Shown piece by piece: positions 7,183 through 13,500 of a stretch of 13,500 bases of DNA. How positions within the stretch are numbered: position 1 is the stretch's first letter; every line of letters begins with the position of its first letter. The notes beneath the pieces are model-generated. The model ran no database searches. It was given only the letters and a program-made list of their open reading frames with translations, and had not been told where the DNA came from. Location: NCBI GenBank assembly GCA_030615145.1, contig JAUWZT010000076.1, positions 1-13,500 of the forward strand, written 5' to 3'. The position numbers and the translations under genes were made by a program. The stretch comes from Promethearchaeota archaeon (GTDB taxonomy: Archaea > Asgardarchaeota > Lokiarchaeia > Sigyniarchaeales > SOKP01).

Positions 7183-7554
7183 TTGGGTGTTGCAAGTGAA
7201 AGTTTAAGTAAAATTGTTGAAAATATGAGAGGGAACGCAAAAGTTGAAGCTGTTTTTGTTACTAATATTAGTGGTAAAGAAGTTGATTGGGATATGATTT
7301 TCCAATTTAACTTGGATAACGAGGATTCTTTTTATCTTAAGGTAAAAGGAAGAAACGCTGAACTGATTAATGGAACCGCTTCAGATCCTAACATAATTAT
7401 GACGGGAGATAATAACGCAATTGTAAAAATCTGCAATGGTAAGGGGGATTTTACTCATAGCATCTCTAGGGAAGAGATTAGGGTGGAAAAAGGAAATGTA
7501 ATCGAGGTCATAAGATTAACTAGAGCAATAACCCTTGTTTTGAAAACAAAATAA
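7183..7554 (+). CDS. SCP2-like sterol/lipid carrier domain protein
   Basis: The predicted product is 123 aa, a single SCP2-type domain from a TTG start two bases after the DUF35 stop. Visible features are an N-terminal helix, strands around WDMIFQFNL and SFYLKVKG, then a SDPNIIMTGDNNAIVKICNG segment. That last segment matches the SCP2 pattern in which a 'D..i..t.dd' strand is followed by a helix and a gly turn. A C-terminal strand-helix (IRVEKGNVIEVIRLTRAITLVL) completes it. SCP2 domains bind acyl-CoA and other lipids in a hydrophobic tunnel. In eukaryotes SCP2 is fused to a thiolase (SCP-x); here the same parts are separate genes in one operon, so this protein may hand substrate to the thiolase-like/DUF35 pair. 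The ligand is unknown. It should be cytosolic. Confidence 0.85.
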   Translation: MGVASESLSKIVENMRGNAKVEAVFVTNISGKEVDWDMIFQFNLDNEDSFYLKVKGRNAELINGTASDPNIIMTGDNNAIVKICNGKGDFTHSISREEIRVEKGNVIEVIRLTRAITLVLKTK

Positions 7555-7562
7555 TTTTTTTT
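7555..7562 (+). terminator. T-run terminator of the lipid operon
   Basis: Eight T follow the SCP2 stop codon directly, then CTTT. A short dyad (TTGTTT/AAACAA) overlaps the last codons. The remaining bases to 7674 separate convergent genes and show no gene. Confidence 0.55.
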
Positions 7563-7674
7563 CTTTATATAATTTTAATTTAATTAGAACTGATAATTAA
7601 TCTAATGAATTGTATGATCAATAGTTATGGTTTGAATAAGGTGAAATATATAAAATAGACCGTGAAAATGTTTA

Positions 7675-8784
7675 TTAAAAAAATAAGTCTTTAGTAATAG
7701 TTTCTGTATATTTAAATAGCTTATCTCTCGGAAATTTTATTGTTTGGTCTTGAATGATATTCTTAAATAAGAGTTCAAATTTATCAACAAATTCTTTTAG
7801 TATTACTTTTGGAAATTTTAAGTCTTCTGTCATATATAATACTCCAGACAGATTTTCACCAGAATATATCATAACTATTTTATTTGGTTTCTTTATGATT
7901 AAAACTCCTTTATCATTTCCGGTACCAATTAATTCTTTAAGCATTTCATTAACAATAGAAATTGCTGCTGAAATTAAATTTTCGCTAATTAATTCTTTTT
8001 TTTCCTTAAAAATTTTATGATATAGACAGATTCCAGCCTTATTTATCAAAAATAATGCCTCAGTTTTTTCTTTCCAATCAAATTCAGAAAAATCAGTTAA
8101 TGTGAAAAAGAAATAAGATAGTATTAACAAAGAAATCAATTGTAAAATATCGCCTATCATTCGGCTTTCAAGTCCGAAGAGATTAATCAATAAATCCGTA
8201 GTAAGACCATATCCAATAACCAGTAGTGCGATTGCCATAAAAAGAAATATTCCCTTATACTTTAATTTTTTAATAAATTTTATTAGAAAATTTATAAAGA
8301 AAATTATAAATGTATACCAAAATCCATAAGTTAATGGTTGAGTTAATCTAATATCAATAAAAAAAATAATCGAAAAAAGTAAAGTAAAAATAGATATTAT
8401 AAATGAATAAAAGTATTTTTTGTATAAAAAAACATTATATTTTTCAATACAAAAAATTAAGATAAAGCATGCAATAAGCGCCGTAAAATAACCTAAATTC
8501 AAAAAAAATATCCTTTCACTTCCATAATTCCATATAAGAAAGGGTGAAATTATAGAATCAGAAGAATAGTAGTCACCTAAAATATAAAATAAATACATTA
8601 ATGAAAAACCTGAAAATGTTGCGAAATATCCAAGATCTTGTAGATTTTTTAAAGATTTTTCTTGTTTTTTATATCGAAATAAAAATATAAGACTTATTTC
8701 AAATAATATAATCATGGAGGTCCATTCCATTATTAATAATGGAAATCTCATATCCCCTGTAATGGGGAATTCTAAAAATATCAT
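7675..8784 (-). CDS. Seven-transmembrane protein with a C-terminal longin/roadblock-like cytosolic domain (paralogue B)
   Basis: The predicted product is 369 aa. Seven hydrophobic helices lie at about residues 18-37, 51-71, 92-113, 122-143, 152-173, 176-200 and 208-230. The soluble tail of about 130 residues begins after FDWKEKTEALFLINKAG. Its order is two strands (ALFLINKAG, ICLYHKIFK), a long helix (LISAAISIVNEMLKELIG), three strands (KGVLIIKK, NKIVMIYSG, SGVLYMTE) and a final helix (VILKEFVDKFELLFKNII). This is the topology of longin-type domains, with roadblock as an alternative. The layout (7TM sensor, W.E/K linker, cytosolic alpha/beta domain) recalls 7TM histidine kinases without PAS or kinase parts. 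The gene follows its paralogue after 11 bp. A membrane receptor or docking role, perhaps for small GTPases, is inference. Confidence 0.8.
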   Translation of the reverse strand: MIFLEFPITGDMRFPLLIMEWTSMIILFEISLIFLFRYKKQEKSLKNLQDLGYFATFSGFSLMYLFYILGDYYSSDSIISPFLIWNYGSERIFFLNLGYFTALIACFILIFCIEKYNVFLYKKYFYSFIISIFTLLFSIIFFIDIRLTQPLTYGFWYTFIIFFINFLIKFIKKLKYKGIFLFMAIALLVIGYGLTTDLLINLFGLESRMIGDILQLISLLILSYFFFTLTDFSEFDWKEKTEALFLINKAGICLYHKIFKEKKELISENLISAAISIVNEMLKELIGTGNDKGVLIIKKPNKIVMIYSGENLSGVLYMTEDLKFPKVILKEFVDKFELLFKNIIQDQTIKFPRDKLFKYTETITKDLFF

Positions 8785-8789
8785 TTTAA

Positions 8790-8795
8790 CACCTT
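8790..8795 (-). promoter_or_regulatory. Shine-Dalgarno site in the 11-bp gap between the 7TM genes
   Basis: AAGGTG on the minus strand follows the stop of the upstream 7TM gene directly and lies five bases before the ATG at 8784. It supports that start and suggests coupled translation of the pair. Confidence 0.65.
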
Positions 8796-9953
8796 TTATA
8801 ATAGAAGATCATCTATAATAACATCAAAATTCTTGAATAACTGTTCTTTTTCTTCGAAGTCTTCAACATCAATCAATACTTCTTTAAATATATATTCAAA
8901 CTTCTTTTTAAGAGATTTTAAAAAATAAAGGTTACTATTTAAATCTTTTTTTGTAATTAAAGCATAAGTTATATTCGAAAAGAAATTCGATCCATATTCT
9001 AAAAAAACTAGCGAATCTTCTCGTTTAATTTTATTTATCTTTTCATTTTCAGTATTGGTTATTTCTGCAATTATCCTATCAATACCGGTGACTCCGCCTG
9101 AAAGAATATTTTCAAATTTTTTTTGAGTGTAATCATTATTTTTTTTCATAAATCTTCCTTCTTGAAAAATTCCAGAGAAATTGTATTTAAATAAACAACT
9201 ATTATTATTTTGATTAATTATAAAAAAATTCATAAGGTTTTCTTCCCAATTTAGTTCAAAGAAAGCTGGAAATCCAAAAATTCCTGATAATATTATGATA
9301 AACCCAGCAATAAATGATAACATACACAAAAACAATAGAATTGTTGAATTCTCTAAAGGATATAATAAATGGATAAAAATCTCTATAATAAAAAAAAGCG
9401 AACCGAAATAAATTATTCCGCCTATTAATATTTGGATAAGATGTTTTTTTATCTTTCCTCTAGCCTTAATAACAAGTCTAGTTTGGAAAATACCAAATAA
9501 TACTAAATATAAAGCTATAGCAATAATCTTTATGAAAGAAAAGATAAATGTATTTGAAGGAATTAAAATAACTAAAATGATCGGAATAAAATTTAGGATT
9601 ATTAAAACCTTTACAACGTTTAATTTTATAATTTTCGAAAATTCTTCTGATGTTATAAAGTATAAAAAAGTAATAAAAGAAAAAAATATGAGAATATAAC
9701 CTAATTTGGTCAATATCTCTTTTAAATAAGGGGAAGATATAAAAAATCTATTTATTATTAAAATGAAAGCACTAATAATAGATAATAGACAAATAGAACC
9801 ATAAGACAATAAAATTTTATTTAATTGAAGTCGTTCGGCATTGATTTTATGATATCGGTAAAAAAAAAATATAACTAACTGAGTTCCTAATATAATATTT
9901 ATCAAACAAAGTAAAAATTGAATTTCTCTAATTTCACTCAATTGAAGCAACAT
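8796..9953 (-). CDS. Seven-transmembrane protein with a C-terminal longin/roadblock-like cytosolic domain (paralogue A)
   Basis: The predicted product is 385 aa and it is the first gene of the minus-strand pair. Hydrophobic helices lie at about 12-32, 46-70, 82-101, 113-132, 136-162, 172-198 and 204-231. The tail starts at FFELNWEENLMNFFIINQ, aligning with FSEFDWKEKTEALFLINK of the neighbour. It continues with a strand CLFKYNFSG, a helix (ILSGGVTGIDRIIAEIT), strands (DSLVFLEY, ITYALITKKD, SNLYFLKSL) and a helix KKKFEYIFKEVL. Both proteins end in a similar short motif (LFK......I.DLLL here, LFK......TKDLFF there). The two differ widely in sequence, so the duplication is old. No enzyme motif is seen. 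The ATG at 9953 has no clear Shine-Dalgarno site and may be leaderless. The family is not named from sequence alone. Confidence 0.8.
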   Translation of the reverse strand: MLLQLSEIREIQFLLCLINIILGTQLVIFFFYRYHKINAERLQLNKILLSYGSICLLSIISAFILIINRFFISSPYLKEILTKLGYILIFFSFITFLYFITSEEFSKIIKLNVVKVLIILNFIPIILVILIPSNTFIFSFIKIIAIALYLVLFGIFQTRLVIKARGKIKKHLIQILIGGIIYFGSLFFIIEIFIHLLYPLENSTILLFLCMLSFIAGFIIILSGIFGFPAFFELNWEENLMNFFIINQNNNSCLFKYNFSGIFQEGRFMKKNNDYTQKKFENILSGGVTGIDRIIAEITNTENEKINKIKREDSLVFLEYGSNFFSNITYALITKKDLNSNLYFLKSLKKKFEYIFKEVLIDVEDFEEKEQLFKNFDVIIDDLLL

Positions 9954-10175
9954 TAATTATACTCAAAATCTAAAATAATTTAATTCTTAATAATTTTTTA
10001 CAAATCCAGATTACGATAAAAGAATAACAAAAAGTCATTAATAAGATTTTAGTTTTATTTCAAACTCTAGATATTTGAGTCCAAACTTCTCCATGAGTTT
10101 ATTATAATAATTCTTCTAAATATTTTTTATTAGTATGATTCATTATCACAGTTTAAATTAATTTAATTGATATTT
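9954..10175. promoter_or_regulatory. Divergent intergenic region between the 7TM pair and the threonine aldolase gene
   Basis: These 222 AT-rich bases carry the promoters of two divergent transcripts. On the + strand TTTAAATTA (10152-10160) lies 16-24 bases before ATG 10176, fitting a leaderless start. On the minus strand an AT-rich tract precedes ATG 9953 without a clear box. No gene or RNA is recognised between them. Confidence 0.4.
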
Positions 10176-11225
10176 ATGAAAATCGTTGATTTACGATCTG
10201 ATACTGTCACCAAACCATCTCCAGAAATGTGGGAATATGTGAAGTCGATGGGTAATTCTCAACTTGGAGATGATGTGATGGGGGAAGATCCAACTGTAAA
10301 TGAATTAGAGGAAAAAGCTGCTAAACTTATCGGAAAAGAAGCTGCACTTTTTGTAACTTCAGGAACGCAGGGTAATCTAGTCTCACTTCTTTCACAGACT
10401 AAACCTGGAGACGAAATTCTTTTAGAAGAAGTAAGCCATATTTTTTTAAATGAAGTAGGGGGCGCGGCACGAATAGGAGGTTTAATGATTAGGACTTATT
10501 CTTCAGTTAGAGGAGTTCCTTCATTTGAATATCTTCAATCTTTAATTCGAGATAAAGAAGAAATACATGAGCCACCATCCATGCTACTATGTACCGAGAA
10601 CACTCATAACTACCATGGAGGTGCAATAGTAGGGGTTGATGCTTTAAAGAGTATGAGGGATTTTATCAATAAAAACGAGTTAAAATTTCATTTAGATGGT
10701 GCGAGAATTTTTAACGCGGCAGTTGGATTGAATGTTCCAGTAACAGAATTTACTAAATATGTTGATACCGTAATGTTCTGTCTGTCTAAAGGGCTCTCTT
10801 GCCCCGTAGGGTCAATTGTAGCGGGTTCTAAAGAATTCATTTCAAAAGCTAGAAAGTTTCGAAAGATGGTTGGGGGAGGCATGCGTCAAGCTGGAATTAT
10901 AGCAGCTTTTGGCCTTCTTGCGTTAGAACCTAAATGGATAAAAAGACTTGATGAGGATCATAAAAATGCTAAAAAACTTGCTCAAGGATTAAAAAACTTC
11001 AATTTACCAATAAAGGTACATCCGACTGATACTAATATTGTAATAATTGAAATGTTGGAAAAAATTAGAATTATTAAGATTATTACAACACTCAATAAGG
11101 CTGGGATATTAGCTTATAATATCAGTAAAGAAAAGATTAGGTTTGTTACTCATTATGGAATCACCGAAGACGATATTAACTACAGTACCGAACAGATAGG
11201 GCTCGTATTAAAAAAAAATCTATAA
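10176..11225 (+). CDS. L-threonine aldolase-type PLP enzyme (beta-eliminating lyase family)
   Basis: The predicted product is 349 aa, full length for fold-type I low-specificity threonine aldolases, which cleave threonine/allo-threonine to glycine and acetaldehyde. It opens with the family signature MKIVDLRSDTVTKPSPEMWE, then GDDVMGEDPTVNELE and VTSGTQGN. H88 (EVSHIF..E) should stack on the cofactor ring. D174 and R177 (FHLDGARIFNAA) hold the pyridine nitrogen and phosphate side. K205 (CLSKGLSCPVGS) is the Schiff-base lysine, and GGGMRQAG is also typical. All key residues are present. A TTG three codons upstream (10167) is possible, but the family begins at this Met. Related enzymes acting on other beta-hydroxy amino acids cannot be excluded. 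It is cytosolic and appears to be monocistronic. No functional link to its neighbours is evident. Confidence 0.93.
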   Translation: MKIVDLRSDTVTKPSPEMWEYVKSMGNSQLGDDVMGEDPTVNELEEKAAKLIGKEAALFVTSGTQGNLVSLLSQTKPGDEILLEEVSHIFLNEVGGAARIGGLMIRTYSSVRGVPSFEYLQSLIRDKEEIHEPPSMLLCTENTHNYHGGAIVGVDALKSMRDFINKNELKFHLDGARIFNAAVGLNVPVTEFTKYVDTVMFCLSKGLSCPVGSIVAGSKEFISKARKFRKMVGGGMRQAGIIAAFGLLALEPKWIKRLDEDHKNAKKLAQGLKNFNLPIKVHPTDTNIVIIEMLEKIRIIKIITTLNKAGILAYNISKEKIRFVTHYGITEDDINYSTEQIGLVLKKNL

Positions 11226-11437
11226 TCTATATAGAATTTTAAATTTCGAGTTTTTATCAAATTCGTTTCTAAACATATTTTTTTCATCTAAAATTGATAT
11301 TATTCTATCTTCAAATATAAAGAAATTGATTGATTTTTCAATAAAAAAATATCAACTTTTAAAAATAAATGAAGCAAAGTAATTAATTAACAAGTTCAAT
11401 TAAAAAAAAAATAATAATAAAAAAGAAGTGAAATTAA
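11226..11437. other. AT-rich intergenic region before the acyl-CoA synthetase gene
   Basis: These 212 bases are very A/T-rich with several homopolymer runs. A weak Shine-Dalgarno-like AGAAGTGA at 11424-11431 lies six bases before ATG 11438. CTTTTAAAAATAAAT near 11355 could be a TATA box. No coding or RNA gene is seen. Confidence 0.5.
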
Positions 11438-13147
11438 ATGAGTAAAGAAAAATTTTGGTTCAAATCTTATGATTCTCATGTTTCGCCAACCCTAACCTAT
11501 CCAACAGAAGATCTTGGAACTTTATTAACTGCTGCGATGAAGAAATATTCAGAAAATGTCGGCTTTTATTTCATGGAGCGCACATTCCTTTTTAAGGAGA
11601 TATTAGAATATTCTCAGAAATTCGCAACATTTTTACAAAAGAATGGTTTGGAGAAAGGTGATATAGTAGCAATTTGTCTTCCAAATTGTCCTCAATATCT
11701 ATTTTCTGCTTATGGTACATATATAGCGGGAGGCGTCGTTTCTGGTTGCTCTCCCCTCTTAAGTCCTAACGAATTAGCATATCAATTGGAAGATTGTGGC
11801 GCAAAATTTGTAATTACCATGGATATCGTTTACGAAAAAGTCTTTTCGCAATTTCTAGATAATTTACCGAAACTTAAGGTTATTGTTCCTACGAATATTT
11901 CTGAATTTATGGGATTCCCTGGAATTAAGGTGCTTTTGGGTAAATTAATTGGCAAGATACCAAAAGGAAAAATGAAACCATGGCCAAACAAAACAGTAGT
12001 CCCTTTTTTAGACGCTGTAGACACTGAAATTGATATAAAAAAAGTGGATATCGATCCTAAAAAGGATTTAGCATTATTACAATATACTGGAGGAACTACT
12101 GGACTTCCTAAAGGGACGGAAATTGTTCACTCAAACTTAGTATCAAACTTACATCAATTCGATACATGGCTCAATAGAGAGAAGGGAAAAGAAATTCTTA
12201 TTTCAGGATTCCCATTCTTTCACATAGCTGGATTTTTAATAGGATTATTTTTAAATTATTTAGGAGGCGCGCAAATATTAATTGCTAATCCAAGAGATAC
12301 CGATCATATAATTGATGAAATGATCGACAAGAAACCCACTAGCTTTGGAAATGTCCCAACTCTGTTTTTAATGATTCAAAATAATCCAAAATCGCATGAA
12401 ATTCCAGCAGAAGTATTAGATAACATTTCGTTGTATATAAGTGGTGCTGCCCCTTTTCCTCCAGAAGCAATAAGAGAATTTGAAAAACAATTCCATACGG
12501 AGAATAAGTTTGTTGAATTGTATGGAATGACCGAAACAGCAGTTGTTGTTACCGCAAATCCAATTTATGGAGAAAAGAAGATTGGAACTGTAGGTTTACC
12601 TTTCCCTGATACAGATATTAAACTTATTGATGTAGAAACTGGCAAAGAAATGGGAATTGGGGAGCTTGGTGAGATATTAATTAAAGGGCCACAAGTTGTT
12701 AAGCAATATCATAATAAACCTGAAGCAACAGCAAAAACGTTTGATAAAGATGGGTACGTACATACTGGTGATGTAGGCGTTTTTGACGAAGATGGATACT
12801 TAAAAATCGTTGATCGTACTAAAGATATGTTAATTGTTAGTGGTTTTAAAGTGTATAGCGTTCATGTAGAAGAAGTAATGACTAAACACCCTGATATTGC
12901 ATTACTCGCAATTATCGGTATTCCAAATCCAGATAGGCCTGGAGCTGAAATTGTTAAGGCAGTTATTCAATTAAAAGAGGGTGTTGCTGAAACTGAAGAA
13001 GTTAAAGAAAGTATAAAGCAGTTCGCAGAGAAAAATCTTTCTAAATACGAGGTTCCAAAGATTTGGGACTTCCGCGAAGAACTTCCATTAACAATGGTAG
13101 GAAAAATATTGAAAAAAGCGCTTCGAGAAGAAGGAAAATCTGAATAA
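11438..13147 (+). CDS. Long-chain acyl-CoA synthetase (AMP-forming, FadD-like)
   Basis: The predicted product is 569 aa, full length for the ANL superfamily. It activates a carboxylic acid to an acyl-adenylate and then to acyl-CoA. All core motifs are present: the P-loop YTGGTTGLPKG (216-226), YGMTE (362-366), HTGD with D445, DRTKDMLIVSGFKVY with R460, and the catalytic GKILKK with K556. A segment at about 145-190 (FMGFPGIKVLLGKLIGKIP) resembles the membrane-contacting stretch of bacterial FadD-type long-chain synthetases, so a fatty or branched acyl substrate is likely. The chain length cannot be read from the sequence. There is no signal peptide. It would supply acyl-CoA to enzymes such as the nearby thiolase-like and hydratase-like proteins, though both of those genes are damaged here. 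Its own terminator shows that it is probably transcribed alone. Confidence 0.93.
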   Translation: MSKEKFWFKSYDSHVSPTLTYPTEDLGTLLTAAMKKYSENVGFYFMERTFLFKEILEYSQKFATFLQKNGLEKGDIVAICLPNCPQYLFSAYGTYIAGGVVSGCSPLLSPNELAYQLEDCGAKFVITMDIVYEKVFSQFLDNLPKLKVIVPTNISEFMGFPGIKVLLGKLIGKIPKGKMKPWPNKTVVPFLDAVDTEIDIKKVDIDPKKDLALLQYTGGTTGLPKGTEIVHSNLVSNLHQFDTWLNREKGKEILISGFPFFHIAGFLIGLFLNYLGGAQILIANPRDTDHIIDEMIDKKPTSFGNVPTLFLMIQNNPKSHEIPAEVLDNISLYISGAAPFPPEAIREFEKQFHTENKFVELYGMTETAVVVTANPIYGEKKIGTVGLPFPDTDIKLIDVETGKEMGIGELGEILIKGPQVVKQYHNKPEATAKTFDKDGYVHTGDVGVFDEDGYLKIVDRTKDMLIVSGFKVYSVHVEEVMTKHPDIALLAIIGIPNPDRPGAEIVKAVIQLKEGVAETEEVKESIKQFAEKNLSKYEVPKIWDFREELPLTMVGKILKKALREEGKSE

Positions 13148-13152
13148 TACTA

Positions 13153-13190
13153 TTTAGCAGAAAAAGCTAAAATAATCTTTTTTTTTTTTT
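13153..13190 (+). terminator. Hairpin plus T-run terminator after the acyl-CoA synthetase gene
   Basis: TTTAGC (13153-13158) pairs with GCTAAA (13166-13171) around a seven-base loop. ATAATC and thirteen T (13178-13190) follow. It resembles a bacterial intrinsic terminator, though the stem is only six pairs. T-runs alone can terminate in archaea. Confidence 0.6.
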
Positions 13191-13203
13191 ATTTACTAAC
13201 TAG

Positions 13204-13218
13204 TTTAAAATATAAATA
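13204..13218 (+). promoter_or_regulatory. Possible TATA box before the hydratase-like remnant
   Basis: TTTAAAATATAAATA lies about 50-60 bases before ATG 13267. It is the best TATA-like stretch here, but the surrounding AT richness makes this tentative. Confidence 0.3.
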
Positions 13219-13266
13219 GACAAAAATTTATTATAAATCAATAACAAAAACACTCTAGAACTAAAA

Positions 13267-13383
13267 ATGAAAATAGAAGATTTTGAAGACATTCTGTATG
13301 AGAAGGAAGAAAACGGTATATTCGATATAAAATATTCGATATTTCTGGTTAGGGACTTAAAGAGCCGTTTTAAGTCCGCTTAA
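13267..13383 (+). pseudogene. Enoyl-CoA hydratase-like N-terminal remnant, 38 codons
   Basis: The frame reads MKIEDFEDILYEKEENGI and then FDIKYSIF... to a stop at 13381. The first 18 residues look like the start of an archaeal enoyl-CoA hydratase/isomerase, where 'NGI' is normally followed by 'vtItlNRP..kNA'. Here the resemblance stops at the Ile codon and no NRP or later motif occurs in any frame before the window ends. The break coincides with an 11-base direct repeat. It may be a gene cut by an insertion or rearrangement. The match is short, so an unrelated small peptide remains possible. Confidence 0.5.
13318..13342 (+). repeat. Direct repeat of 11 bases at the hydratase break
   Basis: ATATTCGATAT occurs at 13318-13328 and again at 13332-13342, separated by AAA. 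The first copy starts at the codons where the hydratase resemblance ends. Confidence 0.85.
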
Positions 13384-13443
13384 CGCGTGGCTCATTTTAC
13401 GCGGATGAAGAACTCTTAGTTTGCGAATGAAAAGACATAGTTC
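13353..13443. other. Structured, GC-richer stretch with paired hairpins, possible ncRNA
   Basis: GGACTTAAA (13353-13361) pairs perfectly with TTTAAGTCC (13369-13377) around the loop GAGCCGT. CGCGT (13384-13388) pairs with ACGCG (13399-13403) around GGCTCATTTT. The two loops are complementary to each other (GAGCC with GGCTC). A third weak stem joins GAAC (13410-13413) to GTTC (13440-13443). An alternative fold pairs TTAAG with CTTAA inside GAGCC/GGCTC. No known RNA family was recognised. The remaining bases to 13500 hold only a short open frame (ATG 13427 to the edge) with no supporting signal. Confidence 0.4.
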
Positions 13444-13500
13444 AAGGGTTATAAGAAAAGATGTTAAATCAAAACCTCTTAAATTTAATATAAAAAATTT

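Noticed and set aside
7555..7674. Possible small gene or RNA between the convergent genes
   Set aside because: The stretch is AT-rich with no open frame of note, stem or motif beyond the T-run.
7754..8020. 88-codon + strand frame opposite the second 7TM gene
   Set aside because: It is antisense to a well supported coding region and has no signals of its own; the other short antisense frames in the window were dropped for the same reason.
13362..13393. Group II intron domain V
   Set aside because: It begins GAGCCG like domain V and can fold back, but the GNRA tetraloop and the usual 3' strand are missing and no intron protein or GTGYG boundary is seen.
13401..13445. Hammerhead ribozyme core or tRNA
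   Set aside because: CGGATGA lacks the invariant T of CTGANGA, and no T-arm with matching stems can be formed around GTTCAAGG.
13427..13500. Start of a new + strand gene (MKRHSSRVIRK...)
   Set aside because: It has no ribosome binding site or promoter signal, only 24 codons before the edge and no recognisable family.

Overview
The window is low in G+C and carries a gene mix typical of an Asgard archaeon, most likely Lokiarchaeia or a close relative. The supporting signs are a surface protein with beta-helix and Ig-like repeats and a C-terminal anchor, a membrane-anchored C1q/jelly-roll-like protein, a large protein built of zinc-binding repeats, a thiolase-like/DUF35/SCP2 lipid cluster, and two 7TM proteins with longin-like C-terminal domains. 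This is judged from protein style and archaeal signals (TATA-like boxes at leaderless starts, GGTG-type Shine-Dalgarno sites, T-run terminators). No rRNA or other marker gene is present to confirm it.

Layout. 1-2081: 3' part of a surface beta-helix protein on the + strand, with near-identical DNA repeats at the window edge. 2207-2984: a 778-bp segment bounded by perfect 23-bp inverted repeats, holding one minus-strand gene for a membrane-anchored jelly-roll-like protein. 3025-5220: a 731-aa protein with an N-terminal zinc ribbon, four tandem CHCC units and a possible nuclease-fold C-terminus. 5333-7554: a three-gene + strand operon of a thiolase-like protein (broken), a DUF35 acyl-CoA-binding protein and an SCP2-like protein. 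7675-9953: two minus-strand genes, 11 bp apart, encoding paralogous 7TM proteins with a longin/roadblock-like cytosolic domain. 10176-11225: an L-threonine aldolase-type PLP enzyme. 11438-13147: a long-chain acyl-CoA synthetase with a hairpin terminator. 13148-13500: a short remnant resembling an enoyl-CoA hydratase N-terminus, followed by a GC-richer, strongly structured stretch.

How they fit. The thiolase-like/DUF35/SCP2 operon, the acyl-CoA synthetase and the hydratase remnant all point to acyl-CoA (lipid) metabolism. Two of these genes are damaged: the thiolase-like gene has lost its ATG and carries two in-frame stops and two frame changes, and the hydratase-like gene breaks off after about 18 codons. 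Either this lineage is losing the pathway or the assembly has local errors. The most novel-looking items are the 7TM/longin-like pair, the inverted-repeat cassette beside the zinc-repeat protein, and the structured tail near the right edge.
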